Shown one piece after another: positions 1 to 7,863 of a DNA stretch of 41,269 nt. Under the pieces are notes generated by a model. It did no database searches and was not told the DNA's origin. It worked only from the letters and a program-made list of their open reading frames with translations. Within the stretch, counting starts at the first letter, position 1. The number at the start of each line of letters is the position of its first letter. A program made the position numbers and the translations under genes. Source of the DNA: JAFAGX01 sp035623255 (GTDB lineage Bacteria; Acidobacteriota; Terriglobia; Terriglobales; Acidobacteriaceae); assembly GCA_035623255.1 (NCBI GenBank), contig DASPTU010000129.1, forward strand, positions 1 to 41,269. The letters are read 5' to 3'.

Positions 1-717
1 CAACAAATTCCCGTGGCGATTGAACTTGTGGGCGACGTACTCGAGTGGTTGAAGATATTGGCTTCCTCTCTGCCCGCTGAAAGTGATTGGTCTCCATCTG
101 AGGTCGCGGAATTCCTTCAGGCACAGAGGGCCGCTATGCGCCCGCCCAATCAGGATGGCAAGCTCGCGCCTCATCGCGTCGTCGAGCTGACCGCCGACGT
201 TTATCGAGGCGTTCGCGTGACCGTGGATGCGGGTGCGCACATGTTCCCGGTCATGTCTTTCTGGCCGGCGAATGAACCTTGTGATGTGCTCATCTCCAAC
301 GGTCTCTCGACGATGGGATATGCCTTGCCTGCGGCGATTGGCGCAGCCTTGCTCGATCCCTCCCGCCCAACTGTGGCACTCACTGGCGACGGTGGACTCT
401 TGATGTGCCTGGGAGAACTGCGCACAGCAGCGCGAGAGAACTTGCCGCTTCGCATCATCGTTTTTGATGATAACGTGCTGAGCCTGATCAAGATTAAGCA
501 GATCAAGCGCGGATACCGAACGGATGGCGTGACGATTGGTGCCATGAACTGGGCCGCCATTGCGAATAGCATGGGTGTTCTCGGCCGGTCCGCGAGCACT
601 GAAGGGGAGTTGCGGACATGTCTTCAGGAGACGGCAGAGCACCCGGGGCCAGTTCTGATTGCAGCGAAGGTCTCTGTAGACACTTATCCCGAAACGATGC
701 GCGCGTTGCGCGGTTAA
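1..717 (+). CDS. ThDP-dependent enzyme, acetolactate-synthase-like (IlvB family), 5'-truncated by window edge
   Basis: This is the C-terminal part of a thiamine-diphosphate enzyme of the acetolactate synthase/benzoylformate decarboxylase superfamily. The frame is open from base 1 (CAA CAA ATT CCC before a GTG at 13), so the real start lies outside the window. About 238 residues are visible, against 530-600 for the family: the end of the middle domain and the whole ThDP-binding domain. Visible motifs are ISNGLSTMGYALPAAIGAAL, typical of the family, and the ThDP/Mg signature GDGG followed about 27 residues later by DDN. The normal NN or NG at the motif end is DN here. An aldehyde dehydrogenase starts 12 bases downstream, which suggests decarboxylation of a 2-oxoacid to an aldehyde that is then oxidised. 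The substrate is not deducible; true acetolactate synthase is less likely because no small subunit or other ilv gene is nearby. Confidence 0.85.
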   Translation, partial: QQIPVAIELVGDVLEWLKILASSLPAESDWSPSEVAEFLQAQRAAMRPPNQDGKLAPHRVVELTADVYRGVRVTVDAGAHMFPVMSFWPANEPCDVLISNGLSTMGYALPAAIGAALLDPSRPTVALTGDGGLLMCLGELRTAARENLPLRIIVFDDNVLSLIKIKQIKRGYRTDGVTIGAMNWAAIANSMGVLGRSASTEGELRTCLQETAEHPGPVLIAAKVSVDTYPETMRALRG

Positions 718-729
718 AGGTACGTGTAG

Positions 730-2205
730 ATGCGATATCAACTCTATATTGAGGGAAAATTTGTCGACCCCAAGTCGGCGAAATGGTTCGATAGCTACAA
801 TCCGTTTACAGCTGAACCGTGGGCGGAGATTCCTCAGTCGAACTTTGAAGATGTCGATCGGGCCGTTCGGGCTGCTCACAACGCATTCACGACGGGACCA
901 TGGGCGAGCATGACGGCAAGCCAGAGAGGTTTGCTGCTGCACCAACTGGGCGACCTGATCAGCCGCGATGCAAAGAAACTGGCAGAAGTCGAAGTCCGCG
1001 ATAATGGGAAACTCATTGCAGAAATGCAAGGGCAGCTAAATTACATTCCGCAGTGGTATTACTACTTCGGCGGTCTGTCCGACAAAATCCAGGGCTCAGT
1101 CGTTCCGCTCGACAAAAAGGGTTACTTCAACTTTACCCGGCACGAGCCGTTAGGTGTGGTCGCGGTGATTACACCCTGGAACTCTCCCTTGCTGCTGATG
1201 ACATGGAAGCTTGCTCCTGCGCTCGCCGCGGGCTGCACCGTCGTCATCAAGCCTTCTGAATTTACCTCCGCTTCCACGCTTGAGTTCGTTAAGCGCTGCG
1301 AAGAAGCAGGATTTCCTCCCGGTGTCGTAAATGTGGTCACGGGCTTCGGCAAGGAGGTCGGTGTACCTCTGGTCGAACACCCGCTGGTGAAGAAGATCAG
1401 TTTTACGGGTTCCGACGAAACCGGCCGCATCATCAATCAACTTGCCGCCAAGCAGTTCAAGCATGTGAGCCTTGAACTTGGGGGTAAGTCTCCCAACATT
1501 GTCTTTGAAGATGCCAATATGAACGATGCAGTAAACGGAGCGATCTCCGGAATTTTTGCGGCCACGGGCCAGACTTGCATCGCCGGATCACGGGTGCTCT
1601 TACAGGAAAGCATCCACAACAAGTTTTTGGAAAAGCTTTTGTCGCTCGCGCGCACTGCACGGATGGGTGATCCGATGAGCATGGAAACGCAGGTTGGGCC
1701 TGTCACAACCCAGCAACAATTTCAAAAAATACTCGGCTATATTGAAATTGCAAAGAAAGAAGGCGCCGAACTGGTTATGGGCGGGATTCCGTCGAACCGG
1801 TCTGAGTGCGGCAAGGGGTGGTTTGTCGAGCCCACCATCTTTACCGGCGTCACAAATCGCATGCGGATTGCCCAAGAAGAAGTCTTCGGCCCGGTGCTTT
1901 CGGTAATTAAATTCAAGGACGAAGATGAAGCTGTGGCCATCGCAAACGACTCTCGCTTCGGCCTCGGATCGGGTGTTTGGACAAGCGATATCGGACGTGC
2001 GCACCGCATGGCGGAACGAATCCAGGCGGGAACGGTCTGGGTCAACTGCTATCGCGCAGTCAGCTTCATGTCCCCTTTCGGAGGATACAAGGACTCCGGC
2101 CTTGGTCGCGAAAACGGAATTGACGCTATACGCGAGTATCAGCAGACCAAGAGTGTCTGGATCAACACCGGAGCCGCAACCGTGAATCCGTTCGTTATGC
2201 GTTGA
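730..2205 (+). CDS. NAD(P)+-dependent aldehyde dehydrogenase
   Basis: A full-length (491 aa) aldehyde dehydrogenase superfamily protein that oxidises an aldehyde to a carboxylate in the cytoplasm. The N-terminal Rossmann region carries TPWNSPLLL and the nucleotide-binding lysine segment VVIKPSE. The general-base glutamate is E249 in LELGGKSP and the catalytic cysteine is C283 in GQTCIAGSR; the 34-residue spacing equals that of classical ALDHs. EEVFGPVLSV and the C-terminal PFGGYKDSGLGRENG block are also present. The ATG at 730 lies 12 bases after the upstream ThDP gene, so the two are probably co-transcribed. The overall sequence resembles the large group of soil-bacterial catabolic ALDHs (betaine-aldehyde, vanillin and lactone types). 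The exact aldehyde cannot be named; the neighbouring decarboxylases suggest one made from a 2-oxoacid. Confidence 0.93.
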   Translation: MRYQLYIEGKFVDPKSAKWFDSYNPFTAEPWAEIPQSNFEDVDRAVRAAHNAFTTGPWASMTASQRGLLLHQLGDLISRDAKKLAEVEVRDNGKLIAEMQGQLNYIPQWYYYFGGLSDKIQGSVVPLDKKGYFNFTRHEPLGVVAVITPWNSPLLLMTWKLAPALAAGCTVVIKPSEFTSASTLEFVKRCEEAGFPPGVVNVVTGFGKEVGVPLVEHPLVKKISFTGSDETGRIINQLAAKQFKHVSLELGGKSPNIVFEDANMNDAVNGAISGIFAATGQTCIAGSRVLLQESIHNKFLEKLLSLARTARMGDPMSMETQVGPVTTQQQFQKILGYIEIAKKEGAELVMGGIPSNRSECGKGWFVEPTIFTGVTNRMRIAQEEVFGPVLSVIKFKDEDEAVAIANDSRFGLGSGVWTSDIGRAHRMAERIQAGTVWVNCYRAVSFMSPFGGYKDSGLGRENGIDAIREYQQTKSVWINTGAATVNPFVMR

Positions 2206-2245
2206 TTGCTGTTGCGGTGCGCCTGAATTCTGTCTTCAAATAAAT

Positions 2246-2761
2246 ATGGCTCCAATTTGGCCCAGACAGATTTTTCGAGACCTGAAAGCAGTTGGTGTGC
2301 GACAGGTAGCATACGTCCCTGATGCTGGCCATCGTGAACTGATTCGCCTGTGCCAATCCGATCCGGGCATTCATGCCGTCTCGCTAACGACCGAAGAAGA
2401 AGGAATCGCCATGCTCGCGGGGGCATGGTTGGGAGGTGATCGCGGCGTGCTGCTGATGCAATCGAGCGGTGTGGGCAATTGCATCAACATGCTTTCGTTG
2501 AATCAGGAATGCCGAATTCCACTGCTAACTCTCATAACCATGCGTGGCGAATGGGGTGAGTTCAACCCGTGGCAGGTTCCAATGGGCCAATCGACGGCAG
2601 CAGTGCTGCAACTCGCCGGTGCCCGTGTGTACCGCGCCGATGCGGTCGCGGAAATTGCAGAAACCGTACGCGCAGCCGCCAAACTTGCCTTTGATTCTTC
2701 TTGCATCGTGGCAGTTCTTATCGGTCAGCGTGTCATCGGCACAAAGGACTTTACAAAATGA
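2246..2761 (+). CDS. ThDP-dependent decarboxylase, alpha (Pyr-domain) subunit, ComD-like
   Basis: 171 aa, the size of the stand-alone N-terminal (pyrimidine-binding) subunit of sulfopyruvate or phosphonopyruvate decarboxylases. The glutamate that activates the ThDP aminopyrimidine is expected in TTEEEGIAMLAGAW. The segments LMQSSGVGNCINML and ITMRGEWGEFNPWQ are typical of the ComD family. It overlaps the next gene by the four bases ATGA, which is consistent with translational coupling of two subunits of one enzyme. No phosphoenolpyruvate mutase, sulfolactate dehydrogenase or ComA/B/C gene is present, so a role in coenzyme M or phosphonate metabolism is not supported. A decarboxylase for another 2-oxoacid in the surrounding catabolic set is more likely. 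Confidence 0.85.
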   Translation: MAPIWPRQIFRDLKAVGVRQVAYVPDAGHRELIRLCQSDPGIHAVSLTTEEEGIAMLAGAWLGGDRGVLLMQSSGVGNCINMLSLNQECRIPLLTLITMRGEWGEFNPWQVPMGQSTAAVLQLAGARVYRADAVAEIAETVRAAAKLAFDSSCIVAVLIGQRVIGTKDFTK

Positions 2762-3369
2762 ACGCGAGCAGGCGTTCTGCAGACAAAATGCGGCTGGATA
2801 GACGTGCCGCGGTGGCAAGATTCTTGCGACGACGAAGCAATGAACTCGTGATCACGGGCCTTGGTAGTCCTTCGTTCGATGTCGCAGCGGCTGGGGATTC
2901 GCCGCTCAATTTTTATTTGTGGGGAGCAATGGGTGCTGCGGCAATGGCAGGTTTGGGCCTCGCTCTCGCGCAGCCGAAACGCCGCGTCCTGGTTATCACC
3001 GGCGACGGCGAGATGCTGATGGCCCTGGGTTCTTTGGCCACTATCGGCTGCGAGAAACCGGACAACCTGTCCATCGTCGTACTTGATAACGAGCGCTATG
3101 GAGAGACGGGTATGCAGCCCTCGCATTCAGGCAGAGGAACGGATCTTGCGGCAGTTGCTCAAGCCGCAGGATTTCCAAAGACCTATACCATCTGGACCGA
3201 GAATGAAATTGATGATCTAGCGAAACAGGTCTTTACTTCCCGGGGATTGGTCTTTGCGACGATCAAGGTTTCCGCAGATCCCGGGCCGGTCTGCCTGCCT
3301 CCTCGCGATGGCGCATACCTGCGCAGCCGTTTTCGTGAAGCCCTGCTGGGTCCGGACGCCCACACTTGA
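2758..3369 (+). CDS. ThDP-dependent decarboxylase, beta (PP-domain) subunit, ComE-like
   Basis: The partner of the preceding alpha subunit, carrying the diphosphate-binding domain. The ATG at 2758 sits inside the upstream stop (ATGA) and is preferred over an in-frame TTG at 2701 that would run far into the alpha gene; this gives 203 aa. The domain starts with FYLWGAMGAAAMAGLGLALA, and the ThDP/Mg motif is GDGEMLMALGS ending in LDNERYGETG, a typical ComE/phosphonopyruvate-decarboxylase ending. Alpha plus beta reconstitute the two catalytic domains found fused in larger ThDP decarboxylases; the central TH3 domain is absent. The product would be an aldehyde, a fitting substrate for the aldehyde dehydrogenases on either side. 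Confidence 0.86.
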   Translation: MNASRRSADKMRLDRRAAVARFLRRRSNELVITGLGSPSFDVAAAGDSPLNFYLWGAMGAAAMAGLGLALAQPKRRVLVITGDGEMLMALGSLATIGCEKPDNLSIVVLDNERYGETGMQPSHSGRGTDLAAVAQAAGFPKTYTIWTENEIDDLAKQVFTSRGLVFATIKVSADPGPVCLPPRDGAYLRSRFREALLGPDAHT

Positions 3370-3481
3370 CGGGCGAAAAGAATCATCGTTAGGATTCCCC
3401 CGACCCACTGGTCCGCGCTAGATCCCCGCCCAGAAACCATGCACGCCATATATTTTCCCCTCCCGTGAAGCCAGCTCGCAT

Positions 3482-3536
3482 CGGTATACCATGTGGATAC
3501 TGCTAGTACCCAGCCAGGTCCTGTGGTAAGGTATCG
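3482..3536 (+). promoter_or_regulatory. Cluster of GGTAT/ATACC words upstream of the second aldehyde dehydrogenase
   Basis: In the 203-base gap before the ALDH at 3573 there is a perfect 8-base palindrome GGTATACC at 3483-3490. Nearby follow GGATAC, TAGTACC and GGTATCG. Such repeated, partly palindromic words could be an operator, for example for the GntR regulator encoded just downstream, or part of a structured leader. There is no direct evidence for either, and no strong -35/-10 pair was found. Confidence 0.2.
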
Positions 3537-3572
3537 AAGCCGTTGTAGCAGACCCGCATAACCGAGGCGATC

Positions 3573-5144
3573 ATGCTCGAATTCAAGCTCACCTACGCCA
3601 CCATGTTTGAGCCGCCCGAGGAACTCCATAATCGTTACGATTCGGCACTTCCAACCGTTCGAGGCTGGTTAGGAAAATCGCTCGGAATGCTCATCAATAA
3701 CAAGGACTGTTTTGCACAGGAGGCTTTCGAGAACCTGTCCCCGATCAATATCGATTGGCTATTGGCTCGTCTGCCACAAGGTACCGCGGAGGATGCGGAT
3801 CTCGCAGTTGCCGCAGCTAAGGCTGCATTTCCGGAATGGAGTGCGCTGGGTTGGCGCGATCGAGTGCGGCTGGTCCGTCAAGTTGCCGACGTAATCCAGA
3901 GCCGGCTGTTCGAGTTGGCGGCTGCAACCACGTTGAATGTTGGGAAGAATCGCCTCGAGTCGCTGGGTGACATTCAGGAAGCCGCGGAGCTGCTGCGTGC
4001 TGCTTGCGACTCGATGGAACAGAACAACGGCTATTCAATGAAATTGGGAAGCGAACCACTTCCGGGTTATGTCGTTCACAACTTCAGCGTCATGAAGCCC
4101 TACGGGGTCTGGCTGGTAATTAGTCCGTTCAATTTTCCGGCGTCGCTGACTTGTGGACCCGTCGGTGCGGCGTTGGTAAGTGGCAATACCATAGTCACAA
4201 AACCTTCGGTCGAAACCGCCTGGATTGTGCGTTTGCTTGCTGAGTGCTTCCGGGACGCCGGCGTTCCCTGCGGAGTCTTTAACTACGTGACGGGACCAAA
4301 CGAACCCTTTGGCCAGGCCTTATTGGATAACCCGCATGTGGCTGGAATCACTTTTACCGGTTCATACGCAGTTGGCATGAAGATCTATCGCGAAAATAGC
4401 AGGTTTCGTTACCCGCGGCCGCTGATTCTGGAAATGGGAGGCAAGAACGCGGCGATAGTTTCGCACAATGCTGACATCGAACGAGCCGCCTGGGGCATTG
4501 TCCGCTCCGGATTTGGTGCACAGGGTCAAAAATGCGCCGCGCCGTCCCGCGTTTACGCGGAGAAGAAGATCTACGACAAGCTGCTCGATCGCATTGTCGA
4601 TATCACAAAATCACTCAAGGTGGGTGATCCGACCCGGCGAGATGTCTATCTCGGTCCACTTATTCGGGAGCGTTCTTACAACAACTTCAAAGAGTATTGC
4701 CACCAGTTATCTATAGCTGGAAAGATCGTTTTCGGCGGGCACACGCTCACTGCGGGACCTCTTGCAAAAGGCTACTATTGCGAGCCCACCGTGGTGGTGG
4801 ACGTGCCCCGCGACCATCCTCTATGGCAGCAGGAAATGTTCGTCCCCCTTATAATGCTCGACCGGGTCGACAGCTTGGACGAAGCCTTCCGCCTGGCAAA
4901 TTGCGTTGATTATGGACTGACGGGAGGTTTTTTTGGAACACGCCAGGAAGCGAACGAATATTTTCAGCAGATTGAAGTCGGAGTAGCGTACGTGAATCGC
5001 GCTCAGGGCGCATGCACCGGCGCCTGGCCGGGCTACCAGTCGTTCGGTGGCTGGAAAGGCTCGGGATGTACAGGGAAGGGGAGCGGCGGCCCTTATTATC
5101 TGCTATCGTACCTGCGGGAGCAGAGTCAGACGATCGTAGATTAG
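3573..5144 (+). CDS. Aldehyde dehydrogenase, 1-pyrroline-5-carboxylate-dehydrogenase-like
   Basis: 523 aa, the length of bacterial P5C dehydrogenases (RocA type, about 515 aa). The general base is E287 in LEMGGKNAAIV and the nucleophile C321 in GAQGQKCAAPSR, again 34 residues apart. The C-terminal block SFGGWKGSGCTGKGSGGPYY is the P5CDH-type ending; in characterised enzymes that region holds the glutamate-semialdehyde carboxylate anchor. A likely reaction is NAD-dependent oxidation of a semialdehyde (glutamate semialdehyde or a related amino-acid semialdehyde) to the diacid. A ribosome site GAGGCG lies just before the ATG. A proline-dehydrogenase-like DAO oxidase is encoded two genes downstream, but a standard PutA-type proline dehydrogenase is absent, so another imino or amino acid is possible. 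Confidence 0.85.
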   Translation: MLEFKLTYATMFEPPEELHNRYDSALPTVRGWLGKSLGMLINNKDCFAQEAFENLSPINIDWLLARLPQGTAEDADLAVAAAKAAFPEWSALGWRDRVRLVRQVADVIQSRLFELAAATTLNVGKNRLESLGDIQEAAELLRAACDSMEQNNGYSMKLGSEPLPGYVVHNFSVMKPYGVWLVISPFNFPASLTCGPVGAALVSGNTIVTKPSVETAWIVRLLAECFRDAGVPCGVFNYVTGPNEPFGQALLDNPHVAGITFTGSYAVGMKIYRENSRFRYPRPLILEMGGKNAAIVSHNADIERAAWGIVRSGFGAQGQKCAAPSRVYAEKKIYDKLLDRIVDITKSLKVGDPTRRDVYLGPLIRERSYNNFKEYCHQLSIAGKIVFGGHTLTAGPLAKGYYCEPTVVVDVPRDHPLWQQEMFVPLIMLDRVDSLDEAFRLANCVDYGLTGGFFGTRQEANEYFQQIEVGVAYVNRAQGACTGAWPGYQSFGGWKGSGCTGKGSGGPYYLLSYLREQSQTIVD

Positions 5145-5192
5145 CCCGGCTGTAATGTATCCAGCACGCAGAGTGAAGAATTGAAGCCACGC

Positions 5193-5888
5193 ATGCTCAA
5201 ATCCAGAGTCCAGAAAAGATCGTCGACCCTTTCCACCGGAGATGGCACGCGCGGCGAGGAAGCGTACCAGAAGATTCGCATGGGCATCCTCAAAGGTGAC
5301 TTCGCCCCTGCCACAGTGCTCTCAGAGTATCAACTGGCAGCACAGTTCAAGCTGAGCCGCACTCCGGTTCGGGAGGCGCTGACTCGTCTCGAGCACGAAG
5401 GAATGGTGCGCACCGTACCCGGGCGTGGCGCGTTTGTGGCCGAACTCACGCCACATGACATCATGGAGATTTATCAGGTAAGGGAACAGCTCGAATCCTA
5501 TGCGGCTCGAGTCGCCGCTGAGCATATGGATGCCGAGGGTCTGCAGAAGCTCGAACAGATCATTGAGCAGACACACGATTACGTGGCTGCAGGGTACACC
5601 AAGGAAATATTTGAAACTGACATTAGTCTGCACAAAACCATCATTCGCTCCACCCAAAATCAACGGATGTTTGCCATTCTTGCTACCTTGGACGACCAGA
5701 TGCACCGCATTCGCTCGATGTGGCCACGTACCCCGCGCTGGTTGGATGGGACGCTGGCCGAGCACGATCTTATCGTGAAGTGCATCCGAAACCACGACCC
5801 CGATGGTGCTGAAAACGCCATGCGCAAGCATCTGCGCGCATCCTGCGAACACGCCCTTCGGTTTCTCATGCCCATCCGCGGGGACTGA
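5193..5888 (+). CDS. GntR-family transcriptional regulator, FadR/FCD subfamily
   Basis: A cytoplasmic one-component regulator of about 231 aa. The winged helix-turn-helix (about residues 20-85) contains AYQKIRMGILKGDFAPATVL, SEYQLAAQFKLSRTPVREAL and the wing RTVPGRGAFVAEL, all classic GntR features. The C-terminal FCD ligand domain shows the helix with an aspartate and the FCD-type histidines (TDISLHKTII, EHDLIVKCI, MRKHLRASCEHAL) that usually hold a metal and bind a carboxylate ligand. I prefer the ATG at 5193; an in-frame TTG at 5181 is also possible. It lies between the aldehyde dehydrogenase and the DAO oxidase in the same direction, so it is a good candidate local regulator of the 1-7124 block, probably responding to a small organic acid. 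Confidence 0.9.
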   Translation: MLKSRVQKRSSTLSTGDGTRGEEAYQKIRMGILKGDFAPATVLSEYQLAAQFKLSRTPVREALTRLEHEGMVRTVPGRGAFVAELTPHDIMEIYQVREQLESYAARVAAEHMDAEGLQKLEQIIEQTHDYVAAGYTKEIFETDISLHKTIIRSTQNQRMFAILATLDDQMHRIRSMWPRTPRWLDGTLAEHDLIVKCIRNHDPDGAENAMRKHLRASCEHALRFLMPIRGD

Positions 5889-5963
5889 GAACTTTGTGCC
5901 GGAGTATTTCCGCGATTACGAAGTTGTCTGTGGCAAGCCTGCTTCGGAAGGTACTGAAGTGCA

Positions 5964-7124
5964 GTGAGTGAACGCGGCGCTTCTATCATCGTGGTTGGTG
6001 CTGGGATCGTGGGCGCGTCCGTTGCTTACCACTTGGCCGCCCGGGGTTGCAGCGATGTCTTAGTCCTCGAAAAAGCGGAAACTGAGGTCACGGGAAGCAC
6101 CGCCCGTTCCGCCGCTGGAGTGCGGCACCAATTCTCGACTGAAATCAACATTCGTCTTTCACTCTACAGCATCGACCAGCTCAAACACTTTACCGAGCAG
6201 GTCGGTGGCCACGCCGATTTGAAACAAGTCGGTTATCTGCTGTTGGTCGACGATCCCAAAACCTGGGCATCGTACGAGCGCAACATCGCACTACAAAACT
6301 CTCTCGGAGTGCGCTCTCGGGCAATTACACCAGGTGAAGTGCTGGACTATATTCCCGGAACGCGCATCGACGATTTGATTGGTGCGACCTACTGCCGGGA
6401 CGACGGCTACTGCAATCCACATGGCATTGCCACTGGGTATCTTTCGCACGCCAAAGAGCTTGGCGTTAGGCTCAAACGCCTGACACCTGCGATCGCGATA
6501 CATAAATCGGGAGGCCGCGTAGCCGCCGTTGAGACCCCATCAGGAATCTTTTCCTGCGATGTTGTAGTCAATGCGGCCGGACCATCGGCGCGTCAAGTTG
6601 GTGCATTCGCGGGATTAGATATCCCCGTGGAACCCTATCGCCGGTGCGTCTACATGACCCAGCCGTTTTCGGCATTGCCGCATGAAATCCCGCTCACCAT
6701 CGATGTCGGCAGCGACTTTTATATGCGCAAAGAGGGACAGAAAGTGCTTTTTGGTCTTTCGAATCCCAACGAACCCCCGGGCGAAAATCTGGCTGTTGAC
6801 TGGGACTGGCTTGACACAGTCATGGATGCGGGAATCTCACGCTTTCCCGTGCTGCAGGATGCGGGACTCGCGCCGAGAAATTGCTGGGCAGGCCTTTATG
6901 AGATCACCCCTGACCACAACCCGATCCTGGGCTTCCATCCCGACCTGCCCAATTATGTAGACGCCAGCGGCTTCAGTGGGCACGGCGTCATGCATTCGCC
7001 CGCAACCGGAATGCTCATTGCCGAGGAGATCCTGGACGGCCGCGCACACACGATCAACATTGATGCGCTACGGATCGATCGTTTCCAAGGCGGCGCGACT
7101 CACCCCGAAGCAAACGTCTATTAG
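5964..7124 (+). CDS. FAD-dependent amine/amino-acid oxidoreductase (DAO family, SoxB/proline dehydrogenase beta-like)
   Basis: 386 aa, the normal length of sarcosine oxidase beta or D-amino-acid dehydrogenase-type DAO proteins. The N-terminal dinucleotide-binding motif is IIVVGAGIVGASVAYHLA (residues about 8-25), followed by the acidic end of strand 2 (VLVLEKAE) and STARSAAGVR. The C-terminal FAD region reads AGLYEITPDHNPILG and GFSGHGVMHSPATG, both typical. It probably oxidises a secondary amine or amino acid to an imine, passing electrons to oxygen or a carrier. The start is GTG at 5964; no better ATG is available before the FAD motif. It ends a run of same-strand catabolic genes and converges with the cytochrome c gene 43 bases further on. 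A partner for a P5CDH-like enzyme is plausible; the substrate is unknown. Confidence 0.87.
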   Translation: MSERGASIIVVGAGIVGASVAYHLAARGCSDVLVLEKAETEVTGSTARSAAGVRHQFSTEINIRLSLYSIDQLKHFTEQVGGHADLKQVGYLLLVDDPKTWASYERNIALQNSLGVRSRAITPGEVLDYIPGTRIDDLIGATYCRDDGYCNPHGIATGYLSHAKELGVRLKRLTPAIAIHKSGGRVAAVETPSGIFSCDVVVNAAGPSARQVGAFAGLDIPVEPYRRCVYMTQPFSALPHEIPLTIDVGSDFYMRKEGQKVLFGLSNPNEPPGENLAVDWDWLDTVMDAGISRFPVLQDAGLAPRNCWAGLYEITPDHNPILGFHPDLPNYVDASGFSGHGVMHSPATGMLIAEEILDGRAHTINIDALRIDRFQGGATHPEANVY

Positions 7125-7167
7125 CCGCGCAAAAATCCACCAGAACGGGGCGAAGTCGACCGGGCCA

Positions 7168-7593
7168 CTATTTGACTTGCAGCGTTTCGATGTAATCCGT
7201 CAAATTCTTCAGCCGAAGCATGCTCCAGCTTTCGTGGGCGTCGATGGAGTGGAACAGTGTTCCCCACACCGGCATTTCCTTTGAACCGTGGGCCGCAATC
7301 GCCCGCTGACCGCTAATAGCGTCGTAGACTTCGTTTCTGGGAAACTTGCCGTTATTGCGTTTGGCCAGGGTGGTAAGATCGGTCGGCGCGACTTTCAGCG
7401 CGGAAGCAGCGGGACCATCCCCTTTCCCATCTTTTCCGTGGCACGCGGCACAGTACGCGACGTACATTTGCGGACCAGATGCCGCCGATGTGTGTTGAAT
7501 TGGAATTTTCTCAATCGTCTTCTCCTGGGCTACCCCGATTCCGGCCAGGCACAATCCAGCGACCACTAACACGATAGAAGAACGAGCTGTCAT
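7168..7593 (-). CDS. Secreted class I cytochrome c, single heme
   Basis: A small exported c-type cytochrome (141 aa from the preferred start). The signal peptide has a hydrophobic core SIVLVVAGLCLAGIG and likely cleavage near VAQ. The heme is attached at C48-A-A-C51-H52 (CAACHGKDG), followed by KGDGPAA as in the cytochrome_CBB3 family, and the likely axial methionine is in KEMPVWG. Two adjacent ATGs exist. The ribosome site AAGGAGG ends only 2 bases before the first (7596) and 5 before the second (7593), so the second is favoured. The gene is monocistronic, reads leftwards and converges with the DAO oxidase gene. It may act as a periplasmic electron carrier; linking it to a specific dehydrogenase would be a guess. 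Confidence 0.88.
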   Translation of the reverse strand: MTARSSIVLVVAGLCLAGIGVAQEKTIEKIPIQHTSAASGPQMYVAYCAACHGKDGKGDGPAASALKVAPTDLTTLAKRNNGKFPRNEVYDAISGQRAIAAHGSKEMPVWGTLFHSIDAHESWSMLRLKNLTDYIETLQVK

Positions 7594-7664
7594 CATCGCC
7601 TCCTTAAACTGTTCATCCTTAAGTCAAACTCTAGGTCCCTTGCCCTCAATCAAGCCATGAATCC

Positions 7665-7684
7665 CATCACAGTTTCCTGTGATG
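7665..7684 (-). promoter_or_regulatory. Perfect 8-bp stem-loop with GAAA tetraloop (minus strand), 5' of cytochrome c
   Basis: CATCACAG and its exact complement CTGTGATG are separated by four bases that read GAAA on the minus strand. If transcribed with the cytochrome c gene, this would be an 8-bp RNA hairpin with a stable GNRA loop about 70 bases before the start codon. As DNA it is also a palindrome that a dimeric regulator could bind. No U-run follows, so it is not a typical terminator. Confidence 0.4.
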
Positions 7685-7830
7685 TACGCGTTCAAAGGAC
7701 AAAAACACGGGGAGACAACCCGCTGCTGCCGTCCATGCCACGCGCGAAACGTCAATTCCGGCCATGGTTTACTCACGCCACGACTAGAGTACCGACGGTG
7801 TGCGGGCAGTATACCTGATTTTGCTTGACA

Positions 7831-7863
7831 GTGTCGGCCCGGCGGGTGAAAAATGCCCGACAC
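7831..7863 (+). promoter_or_regulatory. Inverted repeat GTGTCGG-N19-CCGACAC upstream of the TonB receptor
   Basis: Seven-base perfect arms lie directly after a TTGACA (7825-7830), about 120 bases before the receptor start, a position suitable for an operator overlapping a promoter. The same hexamers, in the opposite order, occur before the multiheme cytochrome gene (35816-35846). The function is not known. Confidence 0.25.

Noticed and set aside
2246..3369. Coenzyme M or phosphonate biosynthesis (ComDE, phosphonopyruvate decarboxylase)
   Set aside because: No PEP mutase, ComA, ComB or ComC gene nearby; the two subunits sit between aldehyde dehydrogenases in a catabolic setting.
7665..7684. 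Crp-type operator in the ATCACAG-TTTC-CTGTGAT palindrome
   Set aside because: The half-sites are in the order TCACA-N6-TGTGA, the reverse of the Crp consensus TGTGA-N6-TCACA. It is kept only as a palindrome or hairpin.
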